A stretch of 64,000 bases of DNA. It comes from Arsenophonus sp052174475. Lineage in GTDB: Bacteria; Pseudomonadota; Gammaproteobacteria; Enterobacterales; Enterobacteriaceae. The position numbers were made by a program, and so were the translations under genes. Positions 54,181 through 63,912 of this stretch are shown one piece after another (the stretch's first letter is position 1; every line of letters begins with the position of its first letter). The stretch spans positions 186,001 to 250,000 of the forward strand of contig JBQMRO010000061.1 in assembly GCA_052174475.1 (NCBI GenBank), read 5' to 3'. Under the pieces are notes generated by a model that searched no databases, had not been told where the DNA came from, and saw only the letters and a list, made by a program, of their open reading frames with translations.

Positions 54181-55030
54181 CTGATTTTTATGATTTTTGC
54201 AGAAAAGTATCTTTTTTTGGATTGTTGATCATTTTATCGATAAAATCAAGAAAAAATAATGACGTATTACAAAATAATAATAACTTTATATGTTAAATAC
54301 AAAGCTAAATTAAACTAAAGTATTTTTTTAGCAAAACAAATGATGTTTTTTATTTAAATGATGGTGTTAATTTTCATTAACAATGGAAAGCATCTTCTTT
54401 TCTTATAGAAAAGAAGATATTAATAACAATTAAGCAATTTTCTATTTAACGAAAGTGAAAATAGCGCATAATATTGTTTCTATGCACTGTTATATTGCAG
54501 AGATTAATAATCATTGTTATATATTAACCATATTTTTATATAAAATATGGTTAATTGTGGCATAAATTTTTTACTTGGCAATTAAAAAGCATAGATTAAT
54601 ATATTACAACGCTATTATGAGATTCAATTAAATGGTAAAAAAGCTCATCATTTAATATAGGACGTTTAGTTAATGGAAAGTAGCAATAACTGAATTACGC
54701 GCTAACTATAAAGTAACAATTAATAAATCATTACAGAAATTTTTTAACACTTTAGTTTTGATATAGTGTTGCACGTGGGTAAGAAAACTTTTTTATTACT
54801 ATGATTTTTCTTCGCGATGACTACTTTTACGAATTAAATAGGTTAAAAATAATGGAAATCGCATTACTAGTGCATGGTCATGCGTATTTAATCACTTCAA
54901 TTGCTAACGATTATTTTTATTGACTATCTGCTACATTAGCTTTAATAGAATATTATTTAATTTTAATTTCCTTGGGGTAATTTTGTTCAAGTTATTGCCT
55001 AATTCTATTTTCAATAACTCTATAGCTATA
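54181..55030. other. Gene-free AT-rich stretch upstream of the tRNAs
   Basis: E. coli has asnB here, but I found no convincing trace of it on either strand. Confidence 0.35.
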
Positions 55031-56414
55031 GAGTTATATTAATTTCTAGTAAACAAGATTTCGAAGATGGTAGTGGTACTACACTGATTGATTTCGTGGA
55101 TTCTTTTAACATTAAAAATATGATATTTCATGAAACAATCTACTATATATGTATCTGAAAATAAAATATTATCCTGATCCATTACATGAACTCATTCATA
55201 ATGATGTCAAGGAGCTGATAAACACTGCTGTTAATATGGATCTTGAAGTCATGCTGTGATAAACATATAAACACGACCTTATTAATGGGCGGCAAGCTGT
55301 CGCCAGTAATGGTTATTTGCTACAGGAATCTATACAGATTGGTATTGGCGATGTGAAGTTAAAGTGCATAAAGTCTGGAATAGTAAAAGCAATAGAATAT
55401 CCTTCAACAGCTCGTTGCTGCCAGTTTATTTGAAGCGTGTAAAAATGACGAAGAGTTTTGCTCTTATAACTGTTCTACGAATACATCAGTGATCTTTATG
55501 AATTCATGAGGGGGGGGAGCTTCTCGGTGAGAAGTGCATAATCTCTCTGCTAGGTTCTATTCAGAAGACTGAAACAGCAATGACTTAAAGAGAATTAGGA
55601 ATGTGGTACTTGCGTGATTAACGATACCCCTAACGTTTATTTCTTGATTAAAAGACATATCTCATTCTATTATGGAAGCTGATCGCCTTTTCCTGCTAGT
55701 TATATTGGCAGCACTGAGTATAGACATAAGGAGCTAGTTGCAGTTAAGGATAGTTGTAAGAGTTAGAAGTAAACTGGGCCGAGCTTCTAGATAACCGTGC
55801 GAACTCGTGGCTTAAGCGTATCTCCTAAATTTCTTACGGGAGAAGGTGCTATTGGTTTTCAATGCAATGGAAAAGATGTTTCTAGATATGCAGCACCAGT
55901 GCTGTTAAGTACACAAAATAACTGATGTGCTAGTTTAATTATCTTAAAGGTATGTAAGTGAAATTAATGGTGAGCTGCTGGCTCTCTGCCTACCAGAGAG
56001 CTGCGATGCTGATCGTAAAGCTTTTAATCTTTATTATTAATAATATTTTTAGCTAAGCTTACCTTCTTGTAAGGATGAAAAGCTGGAGAAAGATCAAGAA
56101 AAGCTGCTAACGTTCTACGAACTTCTCATCAGTCAGTCGCACTTGTCATCAACAAGAACGACGAATCCGATTGAATCAGATTTTATAACGTGAGGGATTA
56201 TGAAGCTGATGCGAAAAGAAGTTAGCTTAAAACAACCCTTTCAATGGTATTTAAGCTACTATCGTCTCTTAAAAATCTAGAACTGCGGCTAAAAGAACTT
56301 GATCTTCTGATGCTTGATAGTAATAACATTAAATTTAAGAATGGAGAATATATTAATGAAGCATTAGAGTGGAGTGTAGCCTTGATCGTCATGTATTAAA
56401 TTTGCTAATAGCTC
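55031..56414 (+). mobile_element. Dead IS256-family element (copy L)
   Basis: About 1384 bp, plus orientation, left end GAGTTATATTAATTTCTAG and right end AATTTGCTAATAGCTC, both close to the consensus. Pieces include GDVKLKCIKSG near 55355 and RTTNPIESDFI near 56160, the conserved IS256 C-terminal block. A run of nine G is at 55509-55517. Confidence 0.86.
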
Positions 56415-56682
56415 TTAGCTATAACTGTTTCCAGACAACTAAATTTACTACAATGATAGTATTATCTTAATAAATCTATTTGTAGATGACCGATTTCACT
56501 CAGATTATAACGGTTATTCAATAAAATTTATCACCAATAATAACGCATTCATCAGCTCTGTCATGATGAATGTGTACAATAATTGAATTTATGCAATTTT
56601 ATGTAACACAAAAATAATGCTCTACCAATACAAAACGACAAATTTTATGACTAATAAAAAAACTTAAAATAACTATGGTATG

Positions 56683-56768
56683 AGCTGCGCAGCTATGCTG
56701 CTTTTAAGATTTTCATGATCTTCGTACTGTTTTATATCCTGCGATGATACACTAATTTTTCAGAATTA
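56683..56768 (+). repeat. About 70-bp dispersed repeat, copy 2
   Basis: It aligns with 19916-19985 and, inverted, with 57805-57870. It lies directly before the IS1595 copy at 56769, and an inverted copy lies directly after it. It begins with a 12-bp perfect palindrome (AGCTGCGCAGCT). Confidence 0.55.
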
Positions 56769-57798
56769 GGCTATATTACCAAAGGGTTTTGCTTTTCTCG
56801 CAGAGCAATTTGTAACTACGCATCTGTATTTTAATTGTTATGGTTTTTAAATAATTTTCTACAGCTAGCTAACTCAGTAAATAAAGACCCCCCTCCTATA
56901 GCATGAAATCTACTCAGTCATTCTTTTAACTAGCGATATAACTGTTCACATTTTGAATGTAGAATTCCTTATTAATAACTATCATCGCTTACTAGTCTTA
57001 GTAAGCGATGATAAGTAATTTCATGCTTCATAGGAAAGTTTTGTATCATTTATCTCTATCTCATAAAAAGATGAACTCTTTATTCATATAATCAGATGAA
57101 GAAAAATGATAACATACTATGCATTAAACTCTTCAAGAATATCATTGCTTACATGATACTCTTAATTTTAAGAGATTAAGAACGCAATTTGTTCTTTTCT
57201 TTTCCTTCCCGCCTTTTCTATTTTTCCTATGTGGAATGTAACGCTCCCTTTTAAAGAATTCAAAGAAAAACTTTTTGTGACTTCAACAATAGCACTTAGT
57301 GCATTTATATTATCTGTCGCTACTGAGGCAAGAAGCATTGACGCCATCTAAACGCTATTTTTAAATCAATGTTTGTTTGTTTTTCTGACTTTTGTAAATT
57401 TAAGCTATTCAACTACATCGAAGATAACTAAACCATTTATCCTTCTGATCTAGTTTTGCTAGCAGACTTACAGTGAGATTGTTAAACGTTTTCCTGTACT
57501 AAGGAATTTTGTAACAATATTGCTGTAACCCTAAATAAATGCCCTCAGCAGATAAACATGCTCACTGTAAGAATATAGTTAGAATAGAGTGAATTGAATT
57601 ACTTCAATGCATGAATCAATATAATCCATCCGACAGATTGTTATCTAAGCAACTTAATAAGATGCAGATTTATGTTAGCAGAAAGCAAAGAACAGTCTTT
57701 TTGATCTATATAACTGCTTTTTTTCATGGCAACTTCTCTAGATAAAATTCTTTATACTGTATAAAGGATTTCTACCAACAACCTTTATTAACATAGCC
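56769..57798 (-). mobile_element. Dead IS1595-family element (copy 2)
   Basis: About 1030 bp between GGCTATATTACCAAAGG and CCTTTATTAACATAGCC. It aligns with copies 1, 3 and 4, with the transposase on the minus strand and in pieces. Eight-base flanks CAGAATTA and AGAAATTA are similar and could be an eroded target duplication. It carries a perfect 15-bp stem (56980-57013). Confidence 0.72.
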
Positions 57799-57870
57799 AG
57801 AAATTAACATATCGCAGAGTATAAATATACTCTGCTCATGAATATTTACGAAGCAACGTAGCTGTTGTAC
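57799..57870 (-). repeat. About 70-bp dispersed repeat, copy 3 (inverted)
   Basis: The reverse complement reads GCTACGTTGCTTCGTAAATA, then TTCATGAGCAGAG, aligning with the other two copies. It contains GCAGAGTATAAATATACTCTGC in two pieces, a perfect 10-bp stem with a 2-base loop at 57814-57835. Confidence 0.55.
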
Positions 57871-58022
57871 GCTCATGTGTAGCCTGCTACATTTTGGATT
57901 AACTGAGCTAGATAAAAGAATGAAATAGAAATCAAACTTGCAATTAGGGCGTTGATGTTATTGAAAAAATTTTTAATGACTGCAATTAAATGATTTTCTA
58001 TTTCTTATTGAGCAATTTTGGT

Positions 58023-59421
58023 GAGTTATTAGCAAATCTGGTGTATGTATATCATGCTATGATATACATTAATGATTCGTGAATCTGTTCTCCATTCTTA
58101 AATTGGATCCTGTTTACTATAAAGTTAGCAGATCAAATCCCCTTATCTGGTCTAGATTTTCTGAGGAAACTGTAGCAGCTTTCAATACCATCGAAAGGGT
58201 TGCTTCTCGAAACACAGTTGCTTTATAGCACATCAGCTTCATAGATTCACTCTGGCAAAAATTGATTCAATTGAACTGATTGTTATTATTGACGATCAGT
58301 GAGCGCTGACGGAAAATTCGTAGAATGCCAGCCGTTTTTTTTCGCTTTTTTTACAGTTTATTCATCGTTATAGAGATACTTATGAAGAAAATCTTGCCAA
58401 GAAAAATATCAATTGGGTTTATTAGCGGCATCAGAGCTCTCTGCTAGCCAAACTTCCGGCAGTTCAACCCTTAACTTTCAATGCTTCATGCCTTTGTGGA
58501 ATGAAGGCAGCGCACATCAGCTATATTAGGTACCCAATAGCATTGCTGCTGTGTGTCCTGGAATATCTTTGCCATTTCCTATTCTAAAATCAAGAGCTCT
58601 TCCTGTAGGGAAGAGCCTAGGTGGAAGATGCGGTTAAGTCCTGGGCTTGCAAGCCCATCCAAAAGTTATGCCAACTTTCTTCTGACTTTCAATGATCCTC
58701 CTCAAACACAACAAGCTCATTGTGCTCATGCACAATGAGACTAATAATAACTAGTAGGCAAAGGCAAACAGCTTAGTTGACAGACGGCATATGTCTTCCG
58801 CTAAAAAATAAAACGTAACGCGCATTGCTAAATCATACATGACATCACCAATGTCTATGTTCTTTCAAGACATTACTATTTTAGTCTTTTGATGGTGCTG
58901 CAGAGAGAGATCATGACCTTCTCACCAAAAAGGTGCCCCTCTTCTTCATGAATTCATGAAGATCACTGGATATCCGTAGAACAGCTATAGTAGAACTCTT
59001 CTATGTTTTTCACTTTTAGATAAAGTGGCGCAATAAGCTGTTGAAACATATTCCGTCGCCGTTGCAATCGACTTTAATTATAAGCAGTTTAATCTTAACA
59101 TAATCAATAGCAATCTTCATGATTCGCTTAAAAAATAACTGTTACGGATGACGGATTGACGTCCGCCGACAAAAAGCGTTTAGCATATTGTTACAGTTAT
59201 GACTTTGAGCATTGCCTTAACGGTAGTGCTATCAGTTTACTAGTAGCATTACGAATGAGTTCATACAAGGGATTAGAGATAATATCTAGTTTCATGTCCA
59301 CCTCTAAAGGTAGACTTTTCATGGCATATAATTTTTTTATTGTTGAAATCATTCACAAAATCAATCAAAAAAATACGACACACCATTTCTGAAATTCTAT
59401 ACATCAGAAATGAGCATAACT
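58023..59421 (-). mobile_element. Dead IS256-family element (copy M), rich in palindromes
   Basis: About 1399 bp, minus orientation, with the best-preserved ends: right GAGTTATTAGCAAATCTGG at 58023 and left CAGAAATGAGCATAACT ending at 59421. The transposase frame is fragmentary. It ends 8 bp from the nagA stop codon, on the side where E. coli has nagC. Six short perfect palindromes or hairpins sit inside it. Confidence 0.87.
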
Positions 59422-59428
59422 AGATTTA

Positions 59429-60604
59429 TTAATTTATATGTTCGTTAAGTTCTATTTCACGGCCATTAACAATGGTTTTTCGAATAATGAAGTCGTGATT
59501 AAATACAATAAGATTTGCAACTTTATCTTTTTCTATGCTCCCAAGATTTTTATCGACACCAATAGCACGAGCTGGATAAAGCGTAGCCATTCGTAATGCT
59601 TCATCTAATGGAATACCTGCATGTTCAACGATATTTTTAACAGCATTTATCATCGTTAAGGAGGAACCACTTAATATACCATTTTTATCAACACATAATT
59701 CATCACGATGATATATGGTTTTACCTGCAAAGGTAAAATAATCCATTCCATTGCCATTAGGATCAAGTCCAGCAGGTGCTGTAGCATCTGTTACTAGAAC
59801 TAGTTTATCACCTTTTAATTGCTTACTATTACGAATATTAGCCCAATGAACATGTAATCCATCAGCAATAACTCCTGCATATACACTAGGAGTATTATAA
59901 ATAGCACCAACTAATCCAGGAGCACGACTTGAAATAGCAGGCATAGCATTGAAAAGATGGGTTGAAAATTGAATACCTGCCTTGAAACCATTTTGTGCTT
60001 CTTCATAAGTTGCATTGGAATGACCCGCTGAAACAACAATACCAGCATCAACTAATTGATGAATATATTTTTCTGTAACTACTTCTGGTGCTAAGGTAAT
60101 TTTAGAAATTATATCAGCATTTTGGCACAAATATTTGATCATTTCGGCAGAAGGCTGACGAATATATTCGTCATTATGAGCACCTGTTTTAATTGGGTTA
60201 ATGTAAGGTCCTTCAATATGCAGTCCTAATGCCTGATTTTTATATTTAGCCAAATAATCACGCATTGTTTCTATTGCTGTTTTTATCAGAGAATCAGGGC
60301 TGGTGATCAATGTAGGTAGGAAGCTGGTACAGCCATTTCGTTCATTTGTTTTTTGCATAATTTCCAGAGTCTTAATTGAGATATCTTCTGGATTATCATT
60401 AAATTGCACACCACCGCAACCATTAACTTGTAAATCAATAAATCCTGGCGCTAAGATCGCATTTTGTAAATCATGAATTTCAATGTTCTGAGGTAATTCT
60501 GCAATTAGACAAACTTTTTTTATCTGCTCTTTTTCAATAATAACTGCATGATCGTATAATCGATCATAACCTGTATAAACAATGCAATTTGTTAATGCAT
60601 ACAT
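59429..60604 (-). CDS. nagA: N-acetylglucosamine-6-phosphate deacetylase
   Basis: A 391-residue amidohydrolase (E. coli 382) that removes acetate from N-acetylglucosamine-6-phosphate, giving glucosamine-6-phosphate for NagB or for cell-wall recycling. The metal-binding site residues are seen in LHIEGPYINPIKTGAHN (Glu), SAGHSNAT (His), STHLFNAM (His) and VTDATAPAG (Asp). The C-terminal extension NGREIELNEHIN is about 9 residues longer. The start at 60604 lacks a strong ribosome-binding site, but 85 bp separate it from nagB and they are probably one transcript. IS256 copy M is 8 bp from the stop; nagC, normally next, is absent. Confidence 0.95.
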   Translation of the reverse strand: MYALTNCIVYTGYDRLYDHAVIIEKEQIKKVCLIAELPQNIEIHDLQNAILAPGFIDLQVNGCGGVQFNDNPEDISIKTLEIMQKTNERNGCTSFLPTLITSPDSLIKTAIETMRDYLAKYKNQALGLHIEGPYINPIKTGAHNDEYIRQPSAEMIKYLCQNADIISKITLAPEVVTEKYIHQLVDAGIVVSAGHSNATYEEAQNGFKAGIQFSTHLFNAMPAISSRAPGLVGAIYNTPSVYAGVIADGLHVHWANIRNSKQLKGDKLVLVTDATAPAGLDPNGNGMDYFTFAGKTIYHRDELCVDKNGILSGSSLTMINAVKNIVEHAGIPLDEALRMATLYPARAIGVDKNLGSIEKDKVANLIVFNHDFIIRKTIVNGREIELNEHIN

Positions 60605-60689
60605 GATATTTTACTCTTATTTTAATTATAAAATAGTATAATCTATAGAGTTATTTATTATTAATAATATTAAATTTTAATATATTAAT

Positions 60690-61496
60690 TTAACTAGCAA
60701 ATTGCTTAATAATGTCAGATTCTAATTGACAAAAATATCTTAAGGTCTTTACTTTTAGTTCAAGAGTTGCTGATTCATCACAAACTAAAGCTGATTTTTC
60801 ATGCATTTGTAGACAGCTAATTGTCCACATATGATTAATCGAACCTTCTACCGCAGCTTCAACAGCTAATGTTTTATTTATACCGGTTGCCAGAACTAAA
60901 ATTTCTTCCGCATCAAGTAAGGTTCCTACGCCAACAGTAACAGCATGTTTAGGTACTCGATCAATATTATCATCAAAAAAACGAGAATTTGCCTGTCGGG
61001 TTTCTGATGTTAGAGTTTTAATCCTGGTACGAGAAGAAAGAGATGAAGCAGGTTCATTGAAGGCAATATGGCCATCACTACCAACTCCCCCCATAAATAA
61101 ATGTATTTTACCATAAGACTTAATTTTATCTTCGTAACGTTTACATTCAGCGTCGATATCTTTTGCATTACCATCAAGTAAATTAATATTGTTTTTCATG
61201 ATATCAATATGATTAAAAAAATTATCATACATGAAAGTATGATAGCTTTGTGGATGATTTTTTGGGATACCGACATATTCATCCATATTAAAACTAACGA
61301 CATGTTTAAAGCTAATTTTTCCTAATTTAAAGAGATTAATTAGCTCATGATAGGTAGCTAGTGATGTTCCGCCTGTTGGTAATCCTAATAAGAATGGATG
61401 CGCAACCGTTGGATTAAATTGATTAATTTTATTTGCAATGTAATTGGCGGAAAAAAGACCGACATCTTTTGCTGTTGTTAGAGGAATAAGCCTCAT
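60690..61496 (-). CDS. nagB: Glucosamine-6-phosphate deaminase
   Basis: A 268-residue isomerase-deaminase (E. coli 266) that converts glucosamine-6-phosphate to fructose-6-phosphate and ammonia. Catalytic residues sit in FNMDEYVGI (Asp72) and GGVGSDGHIAFNEP (Asp141, His143, Glu148). The arginine-rich SSLSSRTRIKTLT segment keeps the allosteric-site Arg region. It is upstream of nagA. In E. coli a short divergent promoter region with NagC and CRP sites separates nagB from nagE; here 2.4 kb of transposon debris lies between them. Confidence 0.96.
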   Translation of the reverse strand: MRLIPLTTAKDVGLFSANYIANKINQFNPTVAHPFLLGLPTGGTSLATYHELINLFKLGKISFKHVVSFNMDEYVGIPKNHPQSYHTFMYDNFFNHIDIMKNNINLLDGNAKDIDAECKRYEDKIKSYGKIHLFMGGVGSDGHIAFNEPASSLSSRTRIKTLTSETRQANSRFFDDNIDRVPKHAVTVGVGTLLDAEEILVLATGINKTLAVEAAVEGSINHMWTISCLQMHEKSALVCDESATLELKVKTLRYFCQLESDIIKQFAS

Positions 61497-61679
61497 TATT
61501 TTACCTCACTTAATTTTATTTCATATCAACTATATTTTAATGATTTAATATCATTCTACTATTCTTTATTATTAATTGAGTTTAATAACTAAAATTGTCT
61601 ATTTGTTAATATTTTATCCCAGAAGAGTAGTATGGTTTTTAAATAATTTAGGTTTAATTTTGAATTAGTCTTTTATAGA

Positions 61680-61745
61680 CTATAGACTGCAATAAATTTT
61701 ACTACCCAATACTGATTGAGGATAATTGTTTGATTACAATTATTA
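61680..61745 (-). mobile_element. IS481 right-end fragment
   Basis: ACTACCCAATACTGATTGAGG and its surroundings match 52730-52790, the right end of the near-complete IS481 copy. It ends after about 65 bp and is next to the opposite-facing IS481 start at about 61800. Confidence 0.6.
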
Positions 61746-61799
61746 TATAGACCATCTAGTCGCTCAGCGATATTTATAAAAAGGATGAGTACTGAGAGA

Positions 61800-61981
61800 T
61801 TATAGTTAAGGGTAAATATTATAATAATGAAGCTTCATCATCAGATAACTATAATACCTAAAATTTGAACGATTCTTCAGGTTCAAGCCAGCAAAAACCT
61901 GCGTCTATTTTAACTAAAACGTTATGAGATTTTCCGAACTTACCGTTACTAAAGAACAAAAACAAAATGATGTTGATGATT
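61800..61981 (+). mobile_element. IS481 copy, 5' part (interrupted by IS1595)
   Basis: Plus orientation. It starts with the IS481 left end (ATTATAGTTAAGGGTAAATA, the mirror of 53640-53660) and reaches the helix-turn-helix coding region, ending FSELTVTKEQKQNDVDD at the junction. The frame continues at 63008 with RTLYSYRF..., so the two halves were one gene before the IS1595 insertion. Confidence 0.72.
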
Positions 61982-63007
61982 GGCTATGTTAGCAAAGGTT
62001 GTCACTTTGCTCAGAAAGTAATTTATAGCTATGCTGTATTTCAATTGTTATTGTTTCAAACAATCTTCTCCATGCTAGATAAATTCTGTATATAAATAAA
62101 TCTATACCTTAAATTCTACTAATTCATCCTTTTAATCGGCTGATATAATTGTCCATATTTTAAATCTGGAATTCCTTATCAATAACTTTCTGATTATCTT
62201 GTCTTATTAGGCGCGATGGGGTGACTAATTTTATGCTAGTTTCAAAGTTTCTTATCATTTTCTCTATCTGAGAAAAAGATGAATTATTTATTCATAATCA
62301 AATTAAATCAAGAAAATGGATAACATACTCTATATTAAACTCTTTAAAAATCTTATTGCTTACATAACTATCTTAATCTTGAGCAATTAAGAGCACAATT
62401 CGTTCTTTTCTTTTTCTTTTCCCACGTTCTTTAGTTTTCTTATGATGAATAAGACATCATTTTAAATGAATTTATGGAAAAATATTTCGTCGACTTTAAT
62501 GATACCTTTGCTGCATTTATATTGGCTATTGCCGCTAAAACAAGAAAGCGATGATGCAATATAAACGCTGTTTTCAAATCAATGCCTATTTTTTGCTGAC
62601 TCCCATAAAGTCAATTTATTTAACATACATCATAGATAACTAAATTATTTATCTTTATCATGTAGTTTCGCCAAAGAACTTTTAGTAAGATTGCAAAATG
62701 TTTTTTGCAATCGGGGATTTCGCAACGATATTATCGTGTAACCATAATAAATATTTCCAACGGATAACATGTTCACTATGACAATATGGGCAGGATAAAG
62801 TGGAATGAGTTGCTTCAATGCATGAATTGATATCATCCAATAGATTATTATCTAAGCAACTAATGAGATGCAGATTTATGTTGGTATAGAGTAAGAAAAA
62901 GTCTATTTAATCTATATGACTGCTTGCTTTTCCATGACCAACTTCTATAACAAAAAACCTTCATATAATATATTGGATATCTACCAATAATTTTACAAAT
63001 ATAGCTC
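61982..63007 (-). mobile_element. Dead IS1595-family element (copy 3), inserted into IS481
   Basis: About 1026 bp. The minus strand keeps a zinc-ribbon start (PAHIVIVNMLSVGNIYYGY, parallel to CPHCHS..V.RWG...Y), DLKTAFILHHRFLVLAAIAN (TAF.WRHR.L block) and NMDNYISRLKG with LSWRRLFETI near the C-terminus. Directly flanking bases are TGATGATT (61974-61981) and TGATGATC (63008-63015), an 8-bp target duplication with one change, as known for this family. Confidence 0.82.
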
Positions 63008-63760
63008 TGATGATCGCACCTTATATTCCTATCGTTTCCTGACAATACTATCACCAGCTTATATAGAGCGTAGTTTTTTCTTGCAAAAAACGGTTTTCTT
63101 TTTTTTTGATCTATTGCAATCGTATACTAATTTCTGGAACCCTACGTTATATATCTTGATCTGATATGGATAGCTTTTTACGCAGGCTCATACGGGTAAT
63201 TTATATGAAATGAGATAGAAAATCCTAAAACTAAAGCATAAAGCGTTTGAAAGCTATGAGTCTGCTTATCTGTACATAGATATAAAATTTCTTCCGCAAA
63301 TATCAAACAAAACTTCACGACGTCATCTTTTTGTAGTCAAAGATCGCACACTTGATAGATTTTATCTATCTTTAAAAGGCAGACCATAGCCAATGCTTGA
63401 CGCTTATTACATGATCTTAACCAGAGCACTTCTATAGCTATCCATCGTATACTTACAGACAATGGCAAATAATTTACAGCAACTTTTTGATCTATAAAAA
63501 CGTTCAGTCACCGGAAAAGAGGAATTAACCCGTTTGTGTACAGAGCTTGGTATAGGATATTGACTTAGCCTGATAATGCATCCTCCAAAGGAATGATATG
63601 GTCGACGATTTAATTAGCGTCGTATGGAAGGGCGGACTGTAAAGCCATCATTTCAATTTTAATGAAGAGCTTGAGATCACTTCTGCATCAATATGTTTAG
63701 CTGTACAATCAGTCTTAGGTAGATAGCCTTTATAGAAGTCTATAATCTATAAAAGATTGA
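63008..63760 (+). mobile_element. IS481 copy, 3' part
   Basis: Plus strand: after DLLQSYTNFWNPT come HKAFESYESAYLYIDIKFLP, then HLFVVKDRTLDRFY, ILTDNGK.FTATF (second catalytic Asp block), LTRLCTELGI-like residues and a degenerate MVERFNGRI...HHF near 63590-63660. Frame changes and stops are frequent. It ends near 63760 with the LYNQQLPQSALG-like tail, about 150 bp before nagE. Confidence 0.78.
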
Positions 63761-63912
63761 TTTAAAGTTAATCTTGAATTATTCAAAATAATCTATACTA
63801 TCTTTAAGGGGAAGTTAATACTTAATGATAATTTATTCAAAAAATTGAATATATATAATATTTAACAATTAAGATCTCAGTAATGAGATTATTCAAGGAA
63901 GGAGAAAATATA

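Noticed and set aside
54181..55030. asnB remnant upstream of the tRNAs
   Set aside because: The position would fit E. coli, but no conserved asparagine synthetase block could be read on either strand.
57871..58022. nagC or nagD remnant between IS1595 and IS256
   Set aside because: Too short and without recognisable helix-turn-helix or ROK-family motifs.
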